64,000 nucleotides of DNA from CAYFYS01 sp965202905. Lineage in GTDB: Bacteria; Pseudomonadota; Alphaproteobacteria; MPNO01. The DNA is taken from assembly GCA_965202905.1 (NCBI GenBank), contig OZ241868.1, forward strand, positions 2,976,001 through 3,040,000, given 5' to 3'. Positions 1 through 9,362 of this stretch are shown here, piece after piece (position 1 is the stretch's first letter; each line of letters starts with the position of its first letter). Position numbers and translations under genes: made by a program. The notes under the pieces were generated by a model. That model saw only the letters and a list, made by a program, of their open reading frames with translations. It made no database searches and had not been told where the DNA came from.

Positions 1-1629
1 GGTCTTCTGAAGGCTGTCTACGACCGCGCGGGCTTCGGCTCTCCCTACGAGTTCCTGGTCCTGGCCGGACTCGCGGTGCTGGTCGCTTATCTGGTCAAGA
101 ACGCTTTCGCCGCCTTCTCGATCTGGCTACGCCTGCATTTCGTCTTCGGCAAGCGCCACACGCTGGCCACCCGGCTGTTGCGCCGCTACATGGGCCGGCC
201 CTATTCGTTCTTCCTCGCCAACAACACATCGAACCTCACCAAGAACATCATCGAGGAGGTCGACGGGCTGGTCGCCGGCATCATGTTTCCGATGGTCACG
301 ATCTGCGCGGAGGCGATCATCGTAATGGCGATGGTCGCCTTCCTGCTCTGGAACAACGCGATCCTGACCCTGATCGTAATCCCGACGATCGGGGCGGCGT
401 ATGCCGCCTATTATCTGGGCGTCCGCCGGACGCTGGCGCGGCGTGGCGAGGACAGGCTGGCGGCCAATGAGCTGCGCTACAAGGCCGCGAACCAGGCGCT
501 CAGCGGGATCAAGGAAATCAAGGTCGCCGGCACGGAGTCCTACTTTCTCGACGCCTTCGCCGGCGCCTCGCTCCGGGTCATGCGCCATCACATCGCGCAG
601 GCCTTCATCGGCCAGATGCCGCGCTATGTTATCGAGACCATCGCCATGGGCGGGATGCTGGGCATCGTCGTCTATTTCATGCTGGCGACGAAGAGCGTCG
701 GCGAGGTCGTTGCGACCGCCTCGCTGTTCGCCGTCGCGGGCATGCGCATGATGCCGTCGGCGAACACCATCACGAGCCTGCTCGCGAGGCGCCGGTTCCA
801 GAGCCCGGTCCTGCACACCCTGTACGAGCACCTGGCCGTCGGCGCATGGCAACCTGCTTCCGGCGAACCCGGCCGGGACGTGCTTCCATTCGATCACGCG
901 ATCGTCTTGCAGAACGTCGGATTCCGGTATCCGGGCGCCGACGGGCGGCCCACGCTCGCCGACATCAGCCTGACGATCCCGAGAGGCGGCTCGGTGGCGT
1001 TCGTCGGCCCGACCGGCGCCGGCAAGTCGACCCTGGTCGACCTCGTCGCAGGGCTCCTGGAGCCGACCGGCGGAGACATCTTGATCGACGAAATCAGGCT
1101 CCATCCCGGCAACGTGCGGGCCTGGCAGAACGGCATCGGCTACGTGCCGCAGAACATCTACCTCGCCGACGACACGCTCAGCCGGAACATCGCCTTCGGG
1201 GTGTCGGAGGACGAGATCGACATGAACGCCGTGCAGCGGGCGGCGGAGATGGCGCAGCTGGCCGCGTTCGTGGACCGCGGGCTTCCCGATGGCTACGCCT
1301 CCAAGGTCGGCGAGCGGGGCGTCAGACTGAGTGGCGGCCAGCGCCAGCGGGTCGGGATCGCCCGCGCCCTGTATCGCAAACCCTCCCTTCTGGTCATGGA
1401 CGAGGCGACCAGCGCGCTCGACGGCGCCACAGAGGCGGTCGTCAACGAGGCGATCGCCAGCATCGCCGGCTCGGTCACCATGATCGTCATTGCGCACCGT
1501 CTGACCACGGTGCGCAATTGCGACGTCATCTACCTGCTCGAAGACGGGCGGATCAGAGACCAGGGCGCCTATCAGAGCCTGATGTCGCACAACACCACCT
1601 TCCGGGCCATGGCCGGGCAGGCGGGCTGA
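1..1629 (+). CDS. ABC transporter, fused permease/ATPase (PglK/MsbA-like), 5' truncated
   Basis: The reading frame is open from the first base, so the start lies upstream. The N-terminal half is a polytopic ABC exporter domain. The C-terminal half is a complete ATPase: Walker A GPTGAGKST near 1006-1032, Q-loop region YVPQ near 1141-1155, signature LSGGQRQRVG near 1327-1356, Walker B LLVMDEATSA near 1387-1416, and a switch His in IAHR near 1489-1500. PglK-type transporters flip lipid-linked oligosaccharides across the inner membrane. The pseudaminic acid genes just downstream fit a glycan flippase. The substrate is inferred; a general lipid or peptide exporter cannot be excluded. Confidence 0.9.
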   Translation, partial: GLLKAVYDRAGFGSPYEFLVLAGLAVLVAYLVKNAFAAFSIWLRLHFVFGKRHTLATRLLRRYMGRPYSFFLANNTSNLTKNIIEEVDGLVAGIMFPMVTICAEAIIVMAMVAFLLWNNAILTLIVIPTIGAAYAAYYLGVRRTLARRGEDRLAANELRYKAANQALSGIKEIKVAGTESYFLDAFAGASLRVMRHHIAQAFIGQMPRYVIETIAMGGMLGIVVYFMLATKSVGEVVATASLFAVAGMRMMPSANTITSLLARRRFQSPVLHTLYEHLAVGAWQPASGEPGRDVLPFDHAIVLQNVGFRYPGADGRPTLADISLTIPRGGSVAFVGPTGAGKSTLVDLVAGLLEPTGGDILIDEIRLHPGNVRAWQNGIGYVPQNIYLADDTLSRNIAFGVSEDEIDMNAVQRAAEMAQLAAFVDRGLPDGYASKVGERGVRLSGGQRQRVGIARALYRKPSLLVMDEATSALDGATEAVVNEAIASIAGSVTMIVIAHRLTTVRNCDVIYLLEDGRIRDQGAYQSLMSHNTTFRAMAGQAG

Positions 1630-1665
1630 AGCGGCGCCTTGTCACGACACGATCGCGAGTAACCG

Positions 1666-2751
1666 ATGAGCCCCCACGACAGAGCGTCGGTCCCCGGCAA
1701 AGGCGCTTTCGACGACCGCGGCGAGCACGAGGCGGCGCTGCAGGACATGCTTTCGGGCGCATCCGTCCTGGTTACCGGCGGCACCGGCTCGTTCGGAAAA
1801 ATGTTCATCCGCACCGTCCTGCAGAGCTATGAGCCCGACCGGCTCATCGTCTTTTCGCGCGACGAGCTCAAGCAGTTCGAGATGCAGCAGGATCCGGATT
1901 TCCGCGACAGACCCAACATGCGCTATTTCATCGGCGACGTGCGTGACGCCGATCGCCTGGAGATGGCCTTCCGCGGGGTCGACTATGTGGTCCACGCCGC
2001 CGCGCTGAAACAGGTGCCGGCGGCCGAGTACAACCCCTTCGAATGCATCCGCACCAATGTCCATGGCGCAGAGAACGTGATCAACGCCTCGATCCGGCAG
2101 AGAGTCAAGCGGATCATCGCGCTGTCGACCGCTAAGGCGGTCAACCCGATCAACCTCTACGGCGCGAGCAAGCTCGCCGCGGACAAGATCTTCGTGGCGG
2201 CGAACCATCTCAGCGGCACGCCCGAGAAGCCGATCGCGATCGTGCGCTACGGCAACGTCATCGGCAGCCGCGCCAGCGTCATCCCGTTTTTCCAGAACCT
2301 GATCGCCCAGGGCGCCGACAGCCTGCCGATCACCGACGAGCGCATGACCCGATTCTGGATCACCTTGCAGCAGGGCGTCAATTTCGTGCTGACCTCGCTC
2401 GCATCGGCGCGTGGCGGGGAGATCTTCGTCCCCAAGATCCCGAGCATGCGGGTCGTGGACCTCGCCAAGGCTCTGGCGCCGGAGCTCGCAACGCATATCG
2501 TGGGCATCCGTCCGGGCGAGAAGATCCACGAATCGCTGATCACCGTCGACGATGCGCGGACGACATTGGAGCTTGCGGACCGCTACGTCATCACACCGGC
2601 CTTCGCCTGGTGGTCGCACAAACCCTATACCGAGAACGGCGCCCTGACCGTGCCGGACGGCTTCTCCTATACCAGCGACAACAACGCTCATTGGATCGAT
2701 CCCGCCGGGCTGCGCGATCTGATCGGAAGCCTCCGGCCGGCCGGCCGATGA
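1666..2751 (+). CDS. pseB: UDP-GlcNAc 4,6-dehydratase (inverting), PseB family
   Basis: This is an extended SDR protein expected to catalyse the first step of pseudaminic acid synthesis, 4,6-dehydration and C5 epimerisation of UDP-GlcNAc. The NAD-binding motif TGGTGSFG lies at residues 37-44, and the region NPINLYGASKLAADK carries the active-site Tyr and Lys. In the characterised Helicobacter enzyme FlaA1 the catalytic acid sits in an S-T-D-K motif. Here the codons read S-T-A-K, so that Asp is Ala. The family usually starts close to the Rossmann motif, so the ATG at 1747 (about 334 residues) is a good alternative start. The gene overlaps pseC by ATGA. Confidence 0.88.
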   Translation: MSPHDRASVPGKGAFDDRGEHEAALQDMLSGASVLVTGGTGSFGKMFIRTVLQSYEPDRLIVFSRDELKQFEMQQDPDFRDRPNMRYFIGDVRDADRLEMAFRGVDYVVHAAALKQVPAAEYNPFECIRTNVHGAENVINASIRQRVKRIIALSTAKAVNPINLYGASKLAADKIFVAANHLSGTPEKPIAIVRYGNVIGSRASVIPFFQNLIAQGADSLPITDERMTRFWITLQQGVNFVLTSLASARGGEIFVPKIPSMRVVDLAKALAPELATHIVGIRPGEKIHESLITVDDARTTLELADRYVITPAFAWWSHKPYTENGALTVPDGFSYTSDNNAHWIDPAGLRDLIGSLRPAGR

Positions 2752-3968
2752 GCCAGCGCTTCCTGCCCTATGGGCGCCAATCGATCGACGAACGGGATGT
2801 CGAGGCGGTCGTGCGGGTGCTGCGCGGCGACTGGCTGACGACCGGGCCCGCGGTCGAAGCCTTCGAAAACGCGATTGCCGCGCGCGTCGGCGCCCGCCAT
2901 GCGGTCGCCTGCTCCAGCGGCACCGCCGGTCTGCATCTGGCGATGCTGGCGCTGGGCGTGGCCGAAGGCGACATTGCGGTGGCGCCGACCCTGACCTTCC
3001 TGGCGTCGGCGAACGCGGCGCGCTTCGTCGGCGCGGAAGTCGCCTTCGCCGACGTCGATCCGGAGACCGCCCTGATGACCGCGGCCGATGCGCGCGCCGC
3101 GCTTCGAGCCAACGGACACGACGGAAACGGCAACCCAAAGGTCCTCGTGCCGGTTCATTTCGCCGGGCAGTGCGTGGACATGGAGGCCTTGGCCGCGCTG
3201 GCCTCGGAGCATGGCGCCGCGATCGTCGAAGACGCGTGCCATGCCGTCGGCACGACCTGTACGACGGCAAACGGCGAGACGGTTCCGGTCGGAAGCTGCC
3301 GTCACTCGGACCTCTGCGTCTTTTCCTTCCATCCGGTCAAGACGATCGCGATGGGGGAGGGGGGGATGGTCACGACCAACGACGAAACGCTCTACCGCCG
3401 CCTGCTTCGGTTTCGCAATCACGGCATGACCCGCGACGCCGCGCGAGAGGCCAATCCCTGGTACTACGAAATGGAGGAGATCGGCTTCAACTACCGCGCC
3501 AGCGACATCCACTGCGCCCTGGGGCTGAGCCAGCTCGGCAAGCTCGACGACTTCATTGGGCGCCGGCGGGAGCTGGTCGAGCACTACGATGCGGGCCTGG
3601 CGGCGCTCGCGCCGGCGGTGCGGCCGCTCGGGCGCGTCGATGGCTGCCGCCCGGCGTGGCACCTCTACGTCGCGCTGATCGATTTCGAGGCCGCCGGCAT
3701 GGAGCGCGCGACCGTCATGGAGGCGTTGCGCGAACGAGGGATCGGCACGCAGGTCCACTACATTCCGGTCAACCAGCAACCCTATTATCGCCGGCGTTAC
3801 GGCGATCGCTCGTTTCCCGGCGCCGAGCGCTACTACGCACAGGCGCTTTCATTGCCCCTGTTCCCGGCGATGACCGGCCGGGACGTCGATCATGTCATCG
3901 AATCGCTGGCCCGAAATCTGCGCTTGAAACCGGCGCGGGCCGCGGCTGCAGGCCAGGGACGCTCATGA
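2748..3968 (+). CDS. pseC: UDP-4-amino-4,6-dideoxy-N-acetyl-beta-L-altrosamine transaminase (PseC)
   Basis: A 406-residue DegT/DnrJ/EryC1 aminotransferase using PLP. It is expected to aminate C4 of the PseB product with glutamate as donor. The PLP-lysine region FSFHPVKTIAMGEGG is intact, as is the upstream cofactor motif EDACHAVG. The ATG overlaps the pseB stop in an ATGA junction, and the stop overlaps the next gene the same way, so translation is probably coupled. The length and the position directly after pseB match PseC. Substrate specificity is inferred from context. Confidence 0.9.
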   Translation: MSQRFLPYGRQSIDERDVEAVVRVLRGDWLTTGPAVEAFENAIAARVGARHAVACSSGTAGLHLAMLALGVAEGDIAVAPTLTFLASANAARFVGAEVAFADVDPETALMTAADARAALRANGHDGNGNPKVLVPVHFAGQCVDMEALAALASEHGAAIVEDACHAVGTTCTTANGETVPVGSCRHSDLCVFSFHPVKTIAMGEGGMVTTNDETLYRRLLRFRNHGMTRDAAREANPWYYEMEEIGFNYRASDIHCALGLSQLGKLDDFIGRRRELVEHYDAGLAALAPAVRPLGRVDGCRPAWHLYVALIDFEAAGMERATVMEALRERGIGTQVHYIPVNQQPYYRRRYGDRSFPGAERYYAQALSLPLFPAMTGRDVDHVIESLARNLRLKPARAAAAGQGRS

Positions 3969-4984
3969 CCCGGATCCTGGTCGTCGGCGCGGGCTCGATC
4001 GGCCGGCGGCACCTCGCAAACGCCGCGGCGCTGGCCGAGGCCGCGGTCTGCGACTCCGTCGCCGAGCGGGCCGAGGCGGCCGCCGCGGGTTCGGGAGCGC
4101 CGTATTTCACCGCTCTGGAAGATGCGCTTGCCTGGGGTCCGGACGGCGTGGTGGTGGCGACGCCCCACGACAGTCATCTCGCGGTCGCAAGCCTTGCCGT
4201 CGAGGCCGGCGCGGACGTGCTCATCGAGAAGCCGATCGCCCACCGACTCGACGGGGTCGATGCGTTCCTCGATCGGGCCGATGCGCTGGGGCGCAAAATC
4301 TTCGTGGTCTGCAACATGCGCTACCACCCGGGCCCGGCGACCCTTCGCCGCAGCCTGTCCGAGATCGGCCGGCCGCTGTTCCTGCGCGCGGATTACGGCA
4401 ATTACCTTCCCAACATGCGGCCCGGCGCGGACTACCGCACCCTCTACTGCGCCCGCCGCGAGACCGGCGGGGGGGTGATCCTCGATGCCGTCCACGAGAT
4501 CGACTACGTCACCTGGCTTCTGGGCCCGGCGGACGAAATCGGATGCGAGGCGGATCGCCTGAGCGACCTCGATATCGATGTCGAGGACTATGCCGTCCTC
4601 GCGCTGCGGCATGCCTGCGGCGCGCGCTCGGAAATCCATCTCGACTATCTGCGCCAACACAAGCGGCGGGGGTGCGAGATCGCCGGCGCCGAGGGCTCGC
4701 TGATCTGGCGCAGCGAGGGAAAGAACCCCGAGCGCTGCGAGGTTCGGCTGTTCCGTGCGGCGACGGACGAGCCGACGATGCTCTATGAAAGCCACGATCT
4801 CGAGGCCGACCAGCCGTATAGGGACCTGATGAGGGACTTCGTCGCATCGCTCTCCGGCAGTGTCAGCCCGAACCTCCTGTCCGGGCGGCAGGCGCGCGAG
4901 GCGCTCGCCAACGCGCTGGCCGCCGTCGACGCCGCGGCGCGGAAAATCACTTTCGACTTTCGAGAGAGCGCCCTGGCAGGATGA
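3965..4984 (+). CDS. Gfo/Idh/MocA family oxidoreductase
   Basis: A 339-residue NAD(P)-dependent sugar oxidoreductase. The N-terminal Rossmann motif VVGAGSIGRRH is followed by the EKP signature (LIEKPIAH), typical of the family. It overlaps pseC by ATGA and belongs to the same operon. Two more family members lie at 7349 and 8337, so the island encodes at least three such enzymes. They could oxidise or epimerise nucleotide-sugar or nonulosonic acid intermediates. The substrate cannot be deduced from sequence. Confidence 0.85.
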   Translation: MTRILVVGAGSIGRRHLANAAALAEAAVCDSVAERAEAAAAGSGAPYFTALEDALAWGPDGVVVATPHDSHLAVASLAVEAGADVLIEKPIAHRLDGVDAFLDRADALGRKIFVVCNMRYHPGPATLRRSLSEIGRPLFLRADYGNYLPNMRPGADYRTLYCARRETGGGVILDAVHEIDYVTWLLGPADEIGCEADRLSDLDIDVEDYAVLALRHACGARSEIHLDYLRQHKRRGCEIAGAEGSLIWRSEGKNPERCEVRLFRAATDEPTMLYESHDLEADQPYRDLMRDFVASLSGSVSPNLLSGRQAREALANALAAVDAAARKITFDFRESALAG

Positions 4985-5104
4985 TACGCTCAATCGATCC
5001 GGCGACCATCCACCCCCGTCGATCGCGGATGAACGATTCACATCGTGAGTCGCGGCCGATCGCCGGTTCGATTCCAACACGGCTACCGACCATCGGCCAC
5101 GCCG

Positions 5105-5836
5105 ATGGCTGACCGGTCGGGTCCGCGCGAGGATGCGAGCGCGGTAGCGATCATTCCGGCGCGGGCCGGGTCCAAGCGGCTGCGCCGGAAGAATGTTCGT
5201 GTCTTCCTTGGTAAGCCGATGTTGGCTTGGACCATCGAGATCGCCTTTGAGAGCGGGCGGTTCGACGAGGTTATCGTCACGACCGAGGACGATGCGTTCG
5301 GCGCGCTGGCGGAAGATCATGGCGCGACCTGGCTCAGGCGGCCGCAGGCGCTTGCCGGCGACGATGTGGGACTCGGCCCGGTCTCGGCTCATGCGCTCAG
5401 CGAACTGGCCGCGCTGCCTGAGCACTTCTGTCTGCTGATGCCGAATTGTCCGCTCCGCAACCTGGACGATATCGATGGCGTGCGCCGATCGATGATCGAC
5501 AATCGGGCCGATGCGGCGATGTCGGTTGTCGCATACGGCTGGCGGCGGCCTGAATGGGCGCTGTATCGGGATGGCCCTTGGCTGCGCGGCGCCGACGGGC
5601 GCGACGCGCTGGCCGATCTGGACCGGAGCGCAGGCTTGGTCTGTCCTACGGGCGTCGCGCGATGGGCGGTCAGTCGCCGGTTCCTGGAGAACCCGACCTT
5701 TTACCCCGATCGCCTGTCCGGCCACGCGGCGCCGTGGTTTCGCGCGATCGATATCGACCTGATCCAGGACTTCGAACTCGCCGAATGCGTCGGCGCTGCG
5801 ATGGCCGCCGGGTTCGCTTTCACGGATGAGCGGTGA
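5105..5836 (+). CDS. pseF: CMP-sugar cytidylyltransferase (PseF/NeuA family)
   Basis: This enzyme activates a nonulosonic acid with CTP. The nucleotide-binding signature IPARAGSKRLRRKN is near the N terminus. A C-terminal AIDIDLIQDFELAE segment supplies the D-x-D metal-binding aspartates used by CMP-sialate synthetases. The K-N-x(3)-FLGKP stretch resembles PseF. The ATG at 5105 leaves a short leader before the signature; a GTG at 5045 in the same frame is the longer alternative. Neither has a clear ribosome-binding site. The gene runs into the next cytidylyltransferase with a 4-bp overlap. Assignment as PseF rather than another CMP-sugar synthetase is inferred. Confidence 0.82.
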   Translation: MADRSGPREDASAVAIIPARAGSKRLRRKNVRVFLGKPMLAWTIEIAFESGRFDEVIVTTEDDAFGALAEDHGATWLRRPQALAGDDVGLGPVSAHALSELAALPEHFCLLMPNCPLRNLDDIDGVRRSMIDNRADAAMSVVAYGWRRPEWALYRDGPWLRGADGRDALADLDRSAGLVCPTGVARWAVSRRFLENPTFYPDRLSGHAAPWFRAIDIDLIQDFELAECVGAAMAAGFAFTDER

Positions 5837-6516
5837 GACCTTTGTGCGTCATTCCGGCCCGTGCCGGATCGAAGCGGTTGCCGGGCAAGAACATCGCCGA
5901 CCTCGCCGGACGCCCCCTGATCGCCTACACGATCGAAGCGGCGCTGCAGAGCGGAGTGTTCGATCATGTCTACGTATCGACCGAATCCGAGGAGATCGCC
6001 GGGATCGCGGCGCGGCACGGTGCGGATATTCCCTATCGACGCCCGTCGGAGCTTTCCGGCGACACTGTCACCAACGTCGCGGTCGGCCTGCACCTCCACG
6101 GACACCTGTCACGGCGCGGGCGGGACTATCAAGCGATCTATGTCCTGCAGCCAAGCTCGCCGCTGCGCACGGCCGGGCACATCCGCGGAGCGTGGGAGGC
6201 CTTCGCCGGCGGCGCCTTCGATTTTCTCGTCAGCACCACGCCGATCGATCCCCACTATTTTCATTGGGCGCTGGAGCGTGAGGGCGATCGCGCCAGGATG
6301 TATTTCGGCAAGCGGTTCATGAGCATTCGCCAGGACCTTCCGACCTTCTACCGGCCAAACGGCGCCATCAAGATCGCGCGCGTCGAGGCGCTTGCGATCC
6401 AGGGCGACTTTTTCGGCGAGCGGCTGGGCGTCTACGAGATGCCCGAGGAGGCCTCACCCCACGTCGCGACAAAAAGCGATCTCATGGTCTGCGAAGCGTT
6501 TCTGAAAAGCGGCTAG
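5833..6516 (+). CDS. Second cytidylyltransferase of the NeuA/PseF family, C-terminal metal motif missing
   Basis: A 227-residue nucleotidyltransferase starting at GTG 5833, which overlaps the previous stop. The signature IPARAGSKRLPGKN is intact, and so is the core SVF-x-VYVSTES region. In active CMP-sialate synthetases the C terminus carries a D-x-D pair. Here the corresponding end reads PHVATKSDL, with no D-x-D. It may use another metal arrangement, act on another sugar, or be a non-catalytic partner of the neighbouring enzyme. Confidence 0.8.
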   Translation: MRPLCVIPARAGSKRLPGKNIADLAGRPLIAYTIEAALQSGVFDHVYVSTESEEIAGIAARHGADIPYRRPSELSGDTVTNVAVGLHLHGHLSRRGRDYQAIYVLQPSSPLRTAGHIRGAWEAFAGGAFDFLVSTTPIDPHYFHWALEREGDRARMYFGKRFMSIRQDLPTFYRPNGAIKIARVEALAIQGDFFGERLGVYEMPEEASPHVATKSDLMVCEAFLKSG

Positions 6517-6518
6517 CG

Positions 6519-7283
6519 GTGTTCGAGCTCGACGGAAAGGTGGCTGTCGTCACCGCGGGTTGCGCCGGCATCGGCCTGGAGGTCGCCAGGCTGTTTTGCC
6601 GCCTCGGCGCGACGGTCGTCGTCACCACGCGAAGCGCCCGGACGGCGAACGCGAGGAACGCCGAATGGAAAGCGGCCGGGCTGGCGATCAGCGCGCGGGA
6701 AGCGTCCTTGTCCTCTTCGTCGATCGAGGCGCTGGTGGCCGATGTCGCCGACACGTTCGGCGGCCTGCACCTGCTGGTGAACTGCGCCGGCGGGCGCTTC
6801 GCGGCCAAGCCGGTCGAGGCGACGGAGCCGGACGATTTGCGAAAAGAGTTCGAGGCCTCCGTCACCACGGCGTTCGAGTGCTCCAGAGCGGCGGTGCAGG
6901 CGCGAGAGCGGACGGCGATCGAGAGCATCGTCAATATCGGCTCGATCTACGGCGTCCTCGCGGTGGATCACCGGATCTATCCCGATCCCGGAGGCCAGAC
7001 ACCGATCGCCTATGCCTGCGCCAAGTCTGCGCTGGTGCAGATGACCCGGTATCTCGCTGCGTACTGGGCGCCGCTCAGGATCCGGGTCAACTGCGTCAGC
7101 CCCGGCGGGGTGGCCAGGGGCCAGAGCGAGGACTTCCTGTCCCGCTATTGCGCGCGCGTGCCGATGGCGCGCCTGGCCGAGGCCAGCGAGGTCGCCGGGG
7201 CGGTAGCGTTTCTCGCCAGTGAGGCAAGCAGCTACGTCACCGGCGAGAACCTCATGGTCGATGGCGGTTTACATGCCTGGTGA
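6519..7283 (+). CDS. SDR family oxidoreductase
   Basis: A 254-residue classical short-chain dehydrogenase. The cofactor motif VTAGCAGIGLEVA is at residues 11-23. The catalytic Ser lies in VNIGSIYG and the Tyr-Lys pair in YACAKSAL. The C terminus ends in the usual ENLMVDGG segment. The start is a GTG two bases after the previous stop. The gene sits among nucleotide-sugar genes, so it probably reduces a keto-sugar, but its substrate is not visible. Confidence 0.85.
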   Translation: MFELDGKVAVVTAGCAGIGLEVARLFCRLGATVVVTTRSARTANARNAEWKAAGLAISAREASLSSSSIEALVADVADTFGGLHLLVNCAGGRFAAKPVEATEPDDLRKEFEASVTTAFECSRAAVQARERTAIESIVNIGSIYGVLAVDHRIYPDPGGQTPIAYACAKSALVQMTRYLAAYWAPLRIRVNCVSPGGVARGQSEDFLSRYCARVPMARLAEASEVAGAVAFLASEASSYVTGENLMVDGGLHAW

Positions 7284-7348
7284 ATTTTCTCGACGGCGCC
7301 GCGATCGATTTCCGCAATCCGTATTTCGGTCAGGCGAGTGACATCCAA

Positions 7349-8332
7349 ATGAAAGTGCTTCTGATCGGCGCCGGCCGCATGGGCCAGCGCCACCTGCGCG
7401 GCATGAAAGACTTGGTGTCCCGGGTCGTCGTCGTGGACCCCGAGCCCGCCGCACCCGGCATCGTCGAGGCGCTGCTGCGCGAGCACGACATCGGGGTCAA
7501 GGCCAGCTATGCGCGTGAGTTGAACGGAGTCCTCGACGGGCGCGACATCGATGCGGCGATCGTCGCCTCGACCGCCGATCATCGCCTCGACGCTCTCAAG
7601 TGGCTGGCCGAGCGCGGGGTCAAGCGCGTCCTCATGGAAAAGCCGCTCGCCCAGTCGCGCGCGCGTCTCGAAGAGGTGATCGATATCGCCGAAGCCGCGG
7701 AGATCGATGTCCATTGCAACTTCTATCGCCGCTACCTGCCGGCTTTCCAGCCCATCCGCGAGCGTCATGCGGGCAAGCGGCAGCCGTTGCATGTCGCGGT
7801 CACCGCCGGCGCGGTCGGGCTGGGCTGCAACGGCATGCACTGGATCGACTTCGCCATGTACCTGTGCGGCGCCAACAGCGGCAAGCTGCTGTTCGGCGAA
7901 CTGCAGGAGGTCCCGATCGCCAGCGGCCGGGGGCCGCAGTTCCGCGATTTCGGCGGCACCGGAGTGTTCGCTTTCCCGGACGGATCACGCCTCGTTCTGA
8001 CCGTCATCGCGCACAGCTCCGCCGGCGCGTCATGCGTCATATACGAGTCCAACGACGCAACCTTGATCGATCAGGAAGACGACCTGATCATCACTTACAC
8101 GCGTGCGCCGCAGAGCAACAAGCCGGCCTATCTCTATGGTCAGGACTACGACCGTAAGGAGGTGCGCGGCGCCGAGTCGATCGACCTCGCTACCGTGACT
8201 GCTGATTGGCTCGGCCATATCAGCGGCGCGAAGCCGAAAAAGCTCGTCGACCTGCACCATGCCGCGGTTGCGCACTACCTGTTGTTCGACCTGCTTGAAA
8301 CCAGTGGCCAGACTCATTTTCCCATCACCTGA
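7349..8332 (+). CDS. Gfo/Idh/MocA family oxidoreductase
   Basis: A 327-residue NAD(P)-dependent oxidoreductase with Rossmann motif LLIGAGRMGQRH at the very N terminus and the family EKP motif (LMEKPLAQS). The ATG at 7349 places the Rossmann motif at residue 3, as is usual. An in-frame GTG at 7280 overlapping the SDR stop would add 23 residues and keep strict coupling, so it remains possible. It is followed four bases later by another member of the same family. Confidence 0.83.
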   Translation: MKVLLIGAGRMGQRHLRGMKDLVSRVVVVDPEPAAPGIVEALLREHDIGVKASYARELNGVLDGRDIDAAIVASTADHRLDALKWLAERGVKRVLMEKPLAQSRARLEEVIDIAEAAEIDVHCNFYRRYLPAFQPIRERHAGKRQPLHVAVTAGAVGLGCNGMHWIDFAMYLCGANSGKLLFGELQEVPIASGRGPQFRDFGGTGVFAFPDGSRLVLTVIAHSSAGASCVIYESNDATLIDQEDDLIITYTRAPQSNKPAYLYGQDYDRKEVRGAESIDLATVTADWLGHISGAKPKKLVDLHHAAVAHYLLFDLLETSGQTHFPIT

Positions 8333-8336
8333 GACC

Positions 8337-9362
8337 GTGCCGGCTCCAGCTCCCGTCGTCATCGGCGCCGGACGCATGTCCGCGGAGTATGTCAAGGCGC
8401 TGAAGGCGCTGGGCCGGCCGCCGGCCTGCGTCATCGGCCGCGATCCGGCCCGCGCGGCGGCGTTCGCTGAAGCCAATGGCGTCGATGCCCTGGGCGGCGG
8501 GCTCACGGCGCTCAGCCCCGTCGCACTCGGCCCCGTCGCCATCGTCGCGGTGAGTCACGACGCGTTGTCGTCGGTAACCCGCGGCCTCATCGACAAAGGC
8601 TGCCGAACCATCCTCCTGGAGAAGCCCGGCGCGCTCTACTACGAGGACCTCCAAGGCCTTCAGGCGCACGCCAACACGGCGGGCGCCCGGGTGTTCGTTG
8701 CCTATAATCGGCGCTTCTATCCGACCGTCACGCGGCTTGCCGCGGAGATCGAGGGCGACGGCGGGTTGCTTTCCTGCCAGTTCGAGTTCACCGAGATTGA
8801 GCGCTTCGTGATCCACGACGGCCTTCCGGAGGAGGTGTTGAGGCGCTGGGGGCTGGTGAATTCAACCCACGTTATCGATCTGGCGTTCTTCCTCGCCGGG
8901 TCGCCGCGCGCGCTCGACCGCCACGTCGCCGGCGCCCTGCCTTGGCATCCGGCCGGCGCGGTATTCGCCGGCTCCGGCGTGAGCGAGCGCGGTGTGACGT
9001 TTTCCTATCACGCCGACTGGGCCTCGGCGGGACGGTGGAGGCTCAACGTCTACACCGCACGGCGGCGCTATCTGCTCGAGCCGCTGGAGAGCCTGCAGGT
9101 CCAGGAGCGCGGCCAATTCGAGATGAGGACGGTGGAGCCCGGTCCCTGCCCGGAGAGCGAGGCCGGACTCAAGCCGGGGCTCTACCATCAGGTCGAGGCG
9201 CTGTTCCGGGCCCACGACGGGGATGTCGACCCGCGTCTGTGCCCGCTCACAGAGCATCTTGGCCGCTGGCCGGTCTATGAGCGGATGTTGGGCTATGACC
9301 GCGGCCGGCAGACGAAGAAAAGCGAATCTGCGACGCCCTCGGCGGTCAGCACGGTTTCGTAG
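8337..9362 (+). CDS. Gfo/Idh/MocA family oxidoreductase
   Basis: A 341-residue member of the family starting at GTG 8337, just after the preceding stop. The N-terminal motif VVIGAGRM and the EKP motif (LLEKPGALYYE) identify it, and YNRRFYP follows. It is divergent from the neighbouring copy rather than a recent duplicate. Its last 70 bases overlap the 3' end of the convergent methyltransferase gene. A role in modifying a sugar precursor is inferred from position. Confidence 0.82.
   Translation: MPAPAPVVIGAGRMSAEYVKALKALGRPPACVIGRDPARAAAFAEANGVDALGGGLTALSPVALGPVAIVAVSHDALSSVTRGLIDKGCRTILLEKPGALYYEDLQGLQAHANTAGARVFVAYNRRFYPTVTRLAAEIEGDGGLLSCQFEFTEIERFVIHDGLPEEVLRRWGLVNSTHVIDLAFFLAGSPRALDRHVAGALPWHPAGAVFAGSGVSERGVTFSYHADWASAGRWRLNVYTARRRYLLEPLESLQVQERGQFEMRTVEPGPCPESEAGLKPGLYHQVEALFRAHDGDVDPRLCPLTEHLGRWPVYERMLGYDRGRQTKKSESATPSAVSTVS

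Noticed and set aside
127..1590. Long minus-strand frame of 487 codons opposite the ABC transporter
   Set aside because: It is antisense to a gene with clear motifs, and its product is rich in Arg, Asp and Pro with no domain. Such frames are common by chance in high-GC sequence.
5060..5085. tRNA-like ggttcgattcc
   Set aside because: The flanking bases do not pair as a T stem, and no cloverleaf can be drawn.
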